Notes under the pieces: generated by a model
Told to the model about the DNA's origin: nothing
Databases searched by the model: none
What the model saw: only the letters and a program-made list of their open reading frames with translations
In this document: in pieces, positions 1-8,178 of the stretch
Layout: every line of letters begins with the position of its first letter
How positions within the stretch are numbered: position 1 is the first letter of the stretch
Assembly: GCA_036244855.1 (NCBI GenBank)
Contig: BQKZ01010875.1
Location: 4,126-26,466, forward strand
DNA: 22,341 nt
Direction of reading: 5' to 3'
Origin: Temnopleurus reevesii
Lineage: Eukaryota; Echinodermata; Echinoidea; Temnopleuroida; Temnopleuridae
Program-made: the position numbers and the translations under genes

Positions 1-154
1 TTATAAGACCGAAAAGTGACAGTTTTCACATCATTTTTTCAAACACACCGACTTGAGGAATTTTTCGACTTGGGCAGAGGCGACTGTAGACCATATATAA
101 ATACATGTATGAATTATTGGGGCTTCCTCCATTTGGTACTTAGGTATTGCTGTT

Positions 155-262
155 TAAATTTCCTGTTGCTGTGAAAGACTATCACAGGCACCTATGCCGG
201 ATTTGAACCTAGAACCTTTTGGTTCCAGATCATTGTCATCACCTCTGTACGACCAGAGTGAT
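155..262 (-). mobile_element. tRNA-derived SINE-like segment (copy A)
   Basis: On the minus strand, GGTTCAAATCC (199-209) is a good match to a Pol III B box. It lies downstream of a degenerate A-box-like stretch (tggtcgtacagagg) at a spacing typical of tRNA heads. There is no tRNA cloverleaf that I can fold with confidence, so I call it a SINE relic rather than a tRNA gene. The same sequence occurs in copy B. Confidence 0.5.
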
Positions 263-826
263 TGGGTAATTAAAACACAGAACTAGCTGCGTACCAAATG
301 GTTGATTGAAGTGATCAAATTAAGTCAAACATTCTTCAAGTCGAAGCAATTTCTTTGGTCTCGACAGATTCTACTTATTCAAAGTTGACTGTAATCTAAT
401 CCCTGACTGATGAACATCTTTCTACATTATCTACATTATATACCGACTGTTAGCAAGGATAGTTTGAACCATCAATCTCCACTTATAAATCTCTTCTCTT
501 TCCGCTCTCCTTGACAATTCCTCATTCATCACCCTCGCACTACATCTCTTTCTCTTTCTCCCTTTCTTTTGAATAGTTTCTTGAATTTGTGGTGGAAAGT
601 GTTCGAAAAGAAGAAGATAGGACCAAAAATTTAACCAAGTACCAGAATCTTGCATATCTCAAACGAATCTTACCTAACTAAGAATATTTCAAAATCTCAG
701 AGATTTTATTGTGCAATCATTTTCTCACAATTTCTATTGTGTTTGCGAACACAACAACGAAGTTAATAACAACATCAAAGCACCTTGCTTTAATGAGTTT
801 TCACTGTATCAATCATTTCCATGGGG

Positions 827-849
827 AACAACAACAACAACAACAACAA
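827..849 (+). repeat. (CAA)n microsatellite
   Basis: There are about seven CAA/AAC units in copy A. The matching place in copy B (near 12920) has only about two units followed by a different sequence. This is a length difference between the two duplicated segments. Confidence 0.9.
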
Positions 850-986
850 GACTGGAATACAAATTTATGAGTTTGCAAGTCACTGTAATTCTTGAATTTG
901 GCATACTCAAATATTGTGAACAAATGTACAAATATTACTATGCCTTTAACCACACTTTTGATTAACATACAAAAAGCATATAATCA

Positions 987-1157
987 GGGCAATGTGTTTC
1001 ATCAAGTTACAAATGATTATAAGAACGACTTTGAATGATTGGTATCAGTTCTTGTGCTGATTGATCAAGAATCTTACGCATATTACATTCGTTCACATGC
1101 TCCAGCCTTTCTTATAAACGTTTGTAACTTTAAGAACAATTTGGTGAAACACTGCCC
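987..1157. mobile_element. MITE family 1 (TIR 'gggc..gtgtttca'), copy A
   Basis: This 171-bp element has imperfect terminal inverted repeats (gggcaatgtgtttcatcaag... and ...aatttggtgaaacactgccc). It is closely similar to 13067-13246 and 11151-11320. No coding capacity. The target duplication is not clear. Confidence 0.75.
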
Positions 1158-1291
1158 AAGTTTGATACCAATCTATAAAAACAATTTACCCTTGTAAAAG
1201 CCAAAACATTTCAGCATGTTTGTGAGCCCGGTAATTTGGTATCAAGAAATACATTTTTGCAAAACTATTAACTGATATACGCACAGAGTAT

Positions 1292-1297
1292 TTTATT
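1292..1297 (-). promoter_or_regulatory. Candidate poly(A) signal for MAGOH copy A
   Basis: The minus-strand AATAAA lies about 1070 nt beyond the copy-A stop codon. A signal at the equivalent place in copy B (13446-13451) supports it. Other AATAAA motifs lie further downstream near 702-707. Confidence 0.35.
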
Positions 1298-1689
1298 AAA
1301 AAACATATTGGGAAATGTTCATGATTGAAATATAACGGTTCAACACAGTCTTTGTCATATATCAATTTTCCCCAAAGAAGTTGCTAATTTGCCCCTAAAT
1401 AACCGCCATTTGACAGTCGTGATTATCAAACAGGCAGTAAACATTGGAGGTTAACATCATTAAGGCTGAAACATAACATCGCTGACAAACGCTGAAAGAG
1501 TTAGCAGGAAATTTTTAGGTCAATTTCTTATTTCACGAGCAAAAGTGTACAGCATTAAAAGTTTACAACCAATACAGATGAACTATAATAATGTTCTGTA
1601 ACCAACTACAGCAAATGCAGAATTTTTTCTGCAAAAAATACTTTCTTTTTGGGGAGCTCTAAAGTACAAAAATTTTACTTGACGCGAGT

Positions 1690-2362
1690 CTAAAATCGCA
1701 GGAATAACTATAACTGTAGATATTGTGGTTGAGGCTGTTCTTATTAGGTGAATTAGAGCATCACTTATTTGTGTGAAAAATACTGAATTTTAAACAAAAA
1801 AAAAGGTTTGCAAAAATTTCATGAAGCTTGTCACCAGCGACAATTAGTCAGCACTGACTAATCAAATGAAATTGTTGGTTTTGAATGGATGAAAAGCACC
1901 ATCGCTTATTGTTGCATGGTAACTGAATGCGACAGGCAGCAAGAAACAAACTCCAGATTTTGCTATACTGTATTAGATAACGCTGTTGTCTAATCAACAA
2001 AGATGATCTCGGCTAATCCTCAAAGCAGAAAACTGGCATGAAAATTGTTGGTAAATTATGTCACATGAGCTTTCAATTCTTCGCTTTCAATAAAAGATCC
2101 AGAAATAACACCTCTGTTTGACACAACCATTTCCTGAAGTCTCCATCTCTCAATGCTGCAATCCTTTGTATGTCGTAGATCCTAATTTTAAAAGAAAAAA
2201 ACTTGCTGACCGATGAAAATTTGGCTGTGATGCGAATAAAGAACTCCTCTGAATATCCATTCTGCTAACGCTACAAACTTAGAAATCCTAGTTCAACCCT
2301 ATATTACAAGATACAAAAAGAGTGTCCTCTTAACGGAATAAGCGATTCCTGGAATGTCTTTG
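1690..2362 (-). other. MAGOH: MAGOH 3'UTR-like block nearly identical between copies (copy A)
   Basis: This is sequence after the stop codon on the minus strand. Against 13848-14520 I count about four or five differences over roughly 680 bp, far fewer than in the neighbouring parts of the duplicated segments. It includes a 20-bp palindrome (1843-1862). It is probably the proximal 3'UTR, and its identity level suggests recent gene conversion or allelism. Confidence 0.7.
1843..1862. repeat. 20-bp palindrome (copy A)
   Basis: ATTAGTCAG-CA-CTGACTAAT has a perfect 9-bp stem. As DNA it holds two facing AP-1-like TTAGTCA sites. As RNA it would form a tight hairpin in the MAGOH 3'UTR. It is unchanged in copy B. 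Confidence 0.7.
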
Positions 2363-2462
2363 TTAGATGGGTTTGATCTTGAAGTGTAATCCAATGAGAG
2401 AGAAGACGAGGCATTTGAGATCCTGGACTAGGTAGTAGAACGTACGCAGGCCTTCTGCATCT
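2363..2462 (-). CDS. MAGOH: Second copy of the MAGOH terminal exon (copy A)
   Basis: This 100-nt segment encodes the same 33 residues and stop as exon 4 at 14521-14620, with an intact acceptor (ccctacag) and pyrimidine-rich upstream tract on the minus strand. The five differences from copy B (two Leu, one Thr, one Gly, one Ala codon) are all synonymous. There is no frameshift or premature stop. It lies antisense inside what would be the intron before gene X's last exon. No other MAGOH exon accompanies it in the window. It may be an alternative terminal exon, part of a partial gene duplication, or the other allele misplaced in assembly. I am sure of the homology, not of its use. Confidence 0.8.
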
Positions 2463-2857
2463 CTGTAGGGAGGGAGGAATGAACAGAGAGGGGAATGGAG
2501 GGAGAGCGAGAGAGGGGAGAGAGAAAGAGAGAGGGAGGAGGGATAGAGAGAGAGGGATCGAGGAAGAGAGGGAGAATAAAAGAGAGAGGTGAGAGGGTAG
2601 AGAGGAAGGGGTATGTTGGAAGGGGGCATGGGAAGGGGGAGGTGGGGAGAGGTTTTAAGTGGGAGGTGGGGAGAGGTTTTAAGTGGGAGGTAAGGGGTAG
2701 AAGGAAAGGAAGGGAGGAGAAATGGAGGGAAGGAAATAAAGAAGGGAGAGAGAAGAGAGAAAGTGCAAGAGGGAAAGATGATGGGAGGAAATATTGTTGC
2801 GGGAGGCATTGGGAGGGGGAGGAATTGGGAACAGGAGAGAAAAGAAAAATCAGACAA
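2463..2857. repeat. Long GA-rich polypurine tract (copy A intron 3)
   Basis: About 390 bp are almost all G and A on the plus strand, so pyrimidine-rich on the transcribed MAGOH strand, ending directly at the exon 4 acceptor. It includes a two-copy 24-bp direct repeat at about 2639-2690 (gggaggtggggagaggtttt...). Long open frames through it on both strands are low-complexity artefacts. Confidence 0.85.
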
Positions 2858-3240
2858 TGTTGGTTAATTCACTTTTTGGATCTAACCACAGAGGACCTAA
2901 AGGCATTCTTCAAGTAAGTGCTAACAATGAAGCATTCTTACGTTATAAGAATAAATAAGAAGCATTGCATAGGGCGCTTTAACAATATTAAGATTATGAT
3001 TATTATTAACATTAATTAATATTTTGCATGGTGTCACGGTCAGCCAATTTGGAGGACGATTCAAAGACAAACCATTAAAGGCTGATGCACGGAGTGCATA
3101 GTGTTTACCCTATAATATAACATCACTAGAAATTGTTTCTGGAAATTATGGATGTTCATTGCCTAATGCACATCATCCCATCATTTACCCTCCAACATGG
3201 TGTACAAAGGACATCACTGAAAATGCCCTATAAAAAAAAA
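2858..3240. other. Unaligned intron block, copy A
   Basis: AT-rich sequence that has no counterpart in copy B (compare about 14956-15190). I see no coding or repeat structure beyond short AT-rich runs. Confidence 0.5.
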
Positions 3241-3444
3241 TCCTTGGAAATAGAGTGACATAAAATGCAATATGCTTGATTAGCAGGCTCAAAAACAGGA
3301 TATAAGTTTCAATCTAGTTTAGCCAATGTGGTAAAGCCAACTGGGAATTCCCCTGTTAACCCAGAACAAAATCATTGCCAAGACTACCAGATGATTCACT
3401 GGAAACTGAAATTTAATTACAGCTGTTACATCACATGCACTGCC

Positions 3445-3467
3445 TGTGGTTAAACTTGTTAACCACA
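3445..3467. repeat. Perfect short hairpin (copy A)
   Basis: TGTGGTTAA-acttg-TTAACCACA has a 9-bp stem and 5-base loop, kept exactly in copy B at 15419-15441. It lies within MAGOH intron 3 sequence. Confidence 0.6.
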
Positions 3468-3670
3468 TGCAGACAGAAAATGAAAGCAAGTTGAGCAGTT
3501 TAAGCTTATATTCAATATTATTTAAGCCCCAATATCTATGTTCTCACAAACCATTCTATATTAACTTTTCATATCAGCATAAAATTTCTGACAAGCATAT
3601 CAAAGTTCCAATATAGCCCTTTTTGAAATCCCTCTATTCACTGTAAATATTTATTTCATTATAAGATATG

Positions 3671-3796
3671 GGGCCTGTAACATAAAAGAGATACAATAAA
3701 TTCAAAATCTATCGTATCTCCATTGTACACTTTTTGCCATAGACTTACGATTAATATTTATCAAAAGTTTAATTGCATCTTTTATGTTACAGGCCC
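3671..3796. mobile_element. 126-bp MITE, family 2 (TIR gggcctgtaacataaaag)
   Basis: The terminal inverted repeats gggcctgtaacataaaag and cttttatgttacaggccc are perfect over 18 bp. The element is flanked by ATG (3668-3670 and 3797-3799). Copy B near 15640 has the empty site with a single ATG, so this is an insertion with a 3-bp target duplication. It is non-coding. A longer relative with similar ends is at 11561-11708. Confidence 0.92.
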
Positions 3797-3988
3797 ATGA
3801 TAGTGAAAGTCTGGATTATGAAAAGCTGGACAAGAGATCTAGGAATATATCAATAATCCTGTCATATTAGGCTTCATCTTTTTAACAAGTTTTGACAATG
3901 TACCATTGCGTTGTGAAGAGTGTGACATGTCTAACATGTGTCTCTATTGATATAGTAATCTAAATTTTACATCCTTTNGGTTCTCCAG

Positions 3989-5037
3989 ACAGCGAGAAGA
4001 GCACCGACTCCAACGGCAAGACCAACGGGATCAACTCCTCTGCAATGCTCCTCAACGACAAATACCGCAACCTCCTATCCGGCCAGCGCAACATCGGCAG
4101 CAACCCGGCATCAGGTGATGAGGATAGTGCTGATGATTCTTTAGATGCGGGCGAGAGGAAGGGATCGGATGCGGTCTCCGACGCGCCGGGTAGCGAGGAG
4201 GAGGAAGCAGGCGATCTCACGGGTGATGGTGATGGTGGTGGTAACGGGGGTGATGGTCTTATTAACCCTATATCACAAGATAACACTCATCTTGCTAACA
4301 AAGGGGGTGATGATGATAATGATGAGACCGATGGTGGTGTTGGTGATGCGGTCTCGGCACCGGAAGAAGAGGGTTCCAGCGTGGATGGGCAGCTTGTACC
4401 CGAGGAATCCGAGCAGGTGCTGGTCGCTAAGGAGGATGAGGAAATTTCCAATGTTGTAGAAAAAGAGGAGCCTACTCCAGAAATTGTCGAGCCTACTCCA
4501 GAAGTTGTCGAGCCTACTCCAGAAGTTGTCGAGCCTACTCCTGAAGTTGTTGAGCCTACTCCTGCCATGGGTGATGCATCAGGCGTTGTTATAGCAACGG
4601 ATGATGCTAGCAATGAACAATCAGTAGATGAATCAATCCCTGAGGTGTCCAGCGCTGGGGCCTCAATCATGGATGAAGTTGTTGCTACCGATAACGGTGC
4701 TCTTCCAGAGCCTAGTATATCAGAGAACTCTCATGCAGAATCAGACTCTTTAGAGCACGCCAATAACGGTCAGATGGACCAAGAATCTAGTTTAGTTATT
4801 GACCCCAAGGGGGTCGTCGACTCGTCGTCATCGCTGCTTATAGAGCACCCGATGGGAAAAACTGAAATAGAGATCACCAACGGGGACGATGGTTTGATGG
4901 GACACGCCAACGGCAACGGCGAAGCTGACGTCGTGGAGGATGGCGTCAAGGTCGGCTTCAAGCTCGGTCATGCCCCCGAGGATGCTGGGATTGAAAACGA
5001 CGTCCAATCAGGCGCTGTGCTGACCAGTGAGATCTGA
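3989..5037 (+). CDS. Gene X: last coding exon, acidic low-complexity C-terminal tail (partial)
   Basis: Acceptor ttctccag precedes 3989. The exon starts with the last two bases of a split codon, then continues in frame SEKSTDSNGKTNGINSSAM for 348 codons to TGA at 5035-5037. The frame is open upstream of the ATG at 4045, which is therefore internal. I do not recognise the protein. A less biased stretch (LLNDKYRNLLSGQRN) is followed by long runs rich in Asp, Glu, Gly and Ser, then a seven-residue repeat (EPTPEVV, four full units and one partial), then more acidic sequence ending GAVLTSEI. No membrane segment or cysteine cluster is seen, so it is probably disordered. Earlier exons are outside the window or hidden left of copy A. 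The intron sequence just before the acceptor belongs to the duplicated MAGOH segment. Confidence 0.8.
4468..4566 (+). repeat. 21-bp coding tandem repeat (EPTPEVV units)
   Basis: There are four full 21-nt units and one partial unit (gag cct act cca gaa gtt gtc). They encode the heptad E-P-T-P-E-(I/V)-V within gene X. Units differ mostly at third positions. The length may vary between alleles. Confidence 0.9.
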
Positions 5038-5052
5038 TGCGATGGCCGATGG

Positions 5053-5174
5053 GTAAGTATAGATTAATCGGAAGATGCGGAATGAAAATCAGAAAAGAAT
5101 ACCCCATCATCTCCCCCCTCATCATTTTAACACATCAAACATTTATCCTCATATATTTATTATTTCACTTGCAG
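5053..5174 (+). other. Possible small intron in the gene X 3'UTR
   Basis: A strong donor (gatgg|gtaagtat) lies 15 nt after the gene X stop codon. An acceptor (tttcacttgcag|tacaag) follows 122 bp later. A junction this close to the stop is under the usual distance needed to trigger EJC-dependent decay. Another acceptor-like site (tttatttcag) is at 5360-5369. This is inference from splice motifs only. Confidence 0.4.
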
Positions 5175-6698
5175 TACAAGTCAGGATTGTTTGGTACCTG
5201 TTGTTACTATAAAAGCTCAGAATATATATGGCCCAGTGATTTCACTGTGATTCCAGTGTCGTGGGTTTTATAGTGCTAACAGGTATGCAAAGAATTATAA
5301 CATGCCCTGTACAAATATTATCACCTTTAGCATCAGGACCTAACATTTTTAACGCAATTTTATTTCAGGTTGATTCTCATTCGCAATAACTCCGAACACA
5401 AGTTTTCTAAGACTTCTATTGAATCATTTTGCTTTTTGTCAAAAATTAATGGAAAAAAAAAATTATATATGGAATCTATTTCTGAGGATAATTTTAGACT
5501 GTTTGATTGAATATAATTGGCTATAAAGTGGGAGGATGCAAAAGTTAGATACAAAAGCTTAACATCAACATTAAAGACTTCCCAGAAGTTGTAGTCCCTT
5601 TGGCTTCGTTCTACTAGCTGCTAAATGGAATGTTTAATCCTTCCCAAGTTATGTTTTGTTTACGATAAATTTTTTTCATTTTCTTATCAGCTCACAATAC
5701 ATACTTATGTCTGTATACATCACATTTTGGAAAACTTTTACAAGACTGCATGTAACCAATGACTCAGCTTTTAACCAAGCTTATTATTTACATATTATTT
5801 GTGCTAAATATTCTTATGCATTTGGTTGTATTTATATAGGTGGACTAAGGGGATATCGCAATGAAATTATAAGCCCTAAAAATTACATTTGATACGTGTT
5901 GACCAAGATGGATCAATGTTGAATGCCTTCATAAAATTGCAGACCGCAAACTAATCGGAATGCTACTTAAAATGTGCAGCTGATTTGAAATTCATTGAAA
6001 CTTTCTTGCAATGTTGCTTAGTCATGAATTTCAACATTTTAATTTTACGATTGGCATTCACACTCTTGAATGTAGGTATATCCATATTGTCATAGACCAA
6101 AATCTTGGACATTACCATAACAACTAATGATTTATATATGTGATTTATAAATGAGTTGTAATGTCTTTACTTGATTCTGGCCCATACACGTTTCTTGTCG
6201 GCGACCATAGGGTCGTGATAGTCCTTACAGTGAGTAGTAGCAATCAAAATATTTGGAATATTTAGAAACCAGTTTGCATATATTGCTTGTTGCTGTGTTA
6301 GGAAAGCTTCAGGCAAGATATTTTTGACATATATTTTTTTGCATGTACATTGCAATGCATACTAGTGTTTATGTTTCTTGGTTTCTAATATTTTCTTTCA
6401 TCATTCTTTCGACCACAGCAGAATCTCATTGAAACCAAGTAGCACTGCATCTTGGGATACGAGTAGCTTCGTCCAATGGGACCTACTGAACCCGGAGAGA
6501 CGTTATCAGCCGAAGCATTTTGTGAGCGTCCTCCCTTATGGTTACCATGGCAACTATATCGTCGCAAACCTTCATCATCCAGCATGCTTATATTATAATG
6601 TGTGTATATAACATTAACAGAGATATTGTATAAGCACTATGTTCAGATATGATGTGGAACGTAAGCCGTTGTGAAAGCGGTTGGTTGTCGAGAGAATA
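5175..6698 (+). other. Probable gene X 3' untranslated region, part 1
   Basis: AT-rich with no convincing coding exon. A GC-richer island at about 6418-6590 follows an acceptor-like ctttcgaccacag and has short open frames on both strands, but neither gives a recognisable protein. It could be an alternative 3' exon. Confidence 0.35.
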
Positions 6699-6699
6699 T

Positions 6700-6927
6700 G
6701 GGGCACGTTCACATTGATTTTCGATGATGTACCAAAAAGCGATGTTGGACCATTTTCAAATGAGACGATATAGAAGACTGCTGCGCTTATTGATGCAAGT
6801 TAAAATTAGAATGTACTTCTGGTGCGTTCTTTTCAAATTCAAAAGGATTTCAGAGTCTAACATGACGCTAGTCATCTTCTATATTTAAACCATGTTGTTG
6901 ATTCTTGGAGAAGTGTGGACGTGCCCC
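6700..6927. mobile_element. TIR element of about 230 bp (ggggcacgt ends)
   Basis: The ends tggggcacgttcaca and tgtggacgtgcccca form terminal inverted repeats. Further inside, atatagaagac and gtcatcttctatat continue the symmetry. No coding capacity and no clear target duplication. It looks like a MITE. Confidence 0.6.
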
Positions 6928-8172
6928 ATGCATAGAGTAAGTTTTAAGCAAGACGCAAGTTGCTAGAGGTGTTTTGTTTGTTTCTATAAAAAAGATACTC
7001 AAAATTTATTTCTTGTATACCGAAACTTGATTTCTCTGAGCAATATTTAAAATTTTGATTCGGTATTCACGCAACTGCAAATTATTTATTGAAGTGTGAT
7101 CGAATTCACTGCTATTCTTTTATGTTATTCCTTTTTAATGATTGCGTTTTCCATTGGACCTTTCTTGTTTCAGTTAATATTGAAACAATGGAAAATAGAA
7201 ATGTTTGTTGTTGGTTTATGTATCTCTCTTATTTTTGAAAAATATTACTGCTCATTGAAGCGTCATGAGTTGAGTTTTATGAAATTTCAAATTCTAACAA
7301 ACTTTTCTTTTCCTGTTTTGCAACTCTAGCAGCATGTGCCTTTGATTGTGTTATGAAAAGAGGGTAAAGTAGGAAGACAATTTTGAGAAGTTCGGTACGG
7401 ACCTGCGTCTGTCTTTAGCGTGTATATAGATACAAATCAAGATGGAATGCCACTGAATTGATTCGAAAAGTCGATGAGATTTGTCATTTTTATGTCACAA
7501 TTTGTACAATACACCACTGTAAGCAGGACTAATACATAGCGTCGTTGAATGACTATAAAAAGTGCCATGAGATTTAAATTCTATGATGAATGCATTCTAG
7601 TACATGATGAGTATATGATTATAGTTATGATTTTTATTTCTGTGCAAAGATGAGATCATTATCTGACAAAGTAGTCATAGCAAAATTTTCTGTACCGCAA
7701 AATGGATGAAAAGAAATTTTACAGACCATTAATTGATGTAAGAAGAATGAATGCAAACTAATATATGTCATTATCTTTATGTCATGGACTGTGTGCAGTT
7801 TTGTTCCAGCGTTTGCTGCAGTTGGTATCTGTGATCCTTCCCTTTAACAAGTCAAATTTCATCTGTTATATTTAGACAGATTGGAAGTTATTGCTACATT
7901 AATGAATAATCCATGATATGAAATTATAACATTTGATATATTCTATGTATCCTCATTCCGTACAAACTAACCCATAAATATGATGAGATTCCTTATTAAA
8001 GTGTTCAGATATTCTATAATATATTTTCCCTACTCATAATAGCACTTTAGATTTTGTACTTGTGTGAAGGGTTGAGAAAAATTTCGAATTTCTCCTTGGT
8101 TGATTTGGTGGTGGGGGTATAGAGGGGAAATTAATTAGAAATTATCATTACTCCTTGAGTATGTACATAGAT

Positions 8173-8178
8173 AATAAA
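8173..8178 (+). promoter_or_regulatory. Candidate poly(A) signal
   Basis: Plus-strand AATAAA 3.1 kb past the gene X stop codon, with T/GT-rich sequence following within about 40 bp (tctatgtttcttacgttc). Use is unproven. Confidence 0.3.

Larger units (their letters stand above)
1..3976. repeat. Direct repeat, copy A (MAGOH 3' end segment)
   Basis: The segment is collinear with 11968-15830 and in the same orientation. It begins at or before the window edge and ends at ttttacatcctt, just before the N at 3978. Identity is patchy. Positions 1-1620 are diverged with many indels, about 1690-2407 is nearly identical, about 2470-3210 cannot be aligned, and about 3240-3975 is nearly identical apart from a 126-bp MITE present only here. 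The segment carries a MAGOH terminal exon and 3'UTR on the minus strand. Confidence 0.9.

Noticed and set aside
155..262. A true tRNA gene
   Set aside because: A B box is present, but I could not assemble acceptor, D and anticodon stems. It is better explained as a tRNA-derived SINE.
2363..2917. Long open frames through the GA-rich tract on both strands
   Set aside because: Ser/Pro/Leu or Glu/Arg/Gly strings produced by simple sequence. Only the 100-nt MAGOH exon inside the minus-strand frame is real coding sequence.
4145..4670. Frames on both strands inside gene X's exon
   Set aside because: Shadows of the real coding frame caused by repetitive GAT/GGT codons. The main frame is longer and starts at a proper splice acceptor.
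6167..6611. Small coding exons on either strand near the GC-richer island
   Set aside because: Short open frames exist next to acceptor-like sites, but no paired donor, family motif or strand preference could be supported.
7096..7329. Hydrophobic 77-residue frame resembling a membrane protein
   Set aside because: T-rich sequence gives Phe/Leu/Ile by chance. It is isolated and has no supporting signals.
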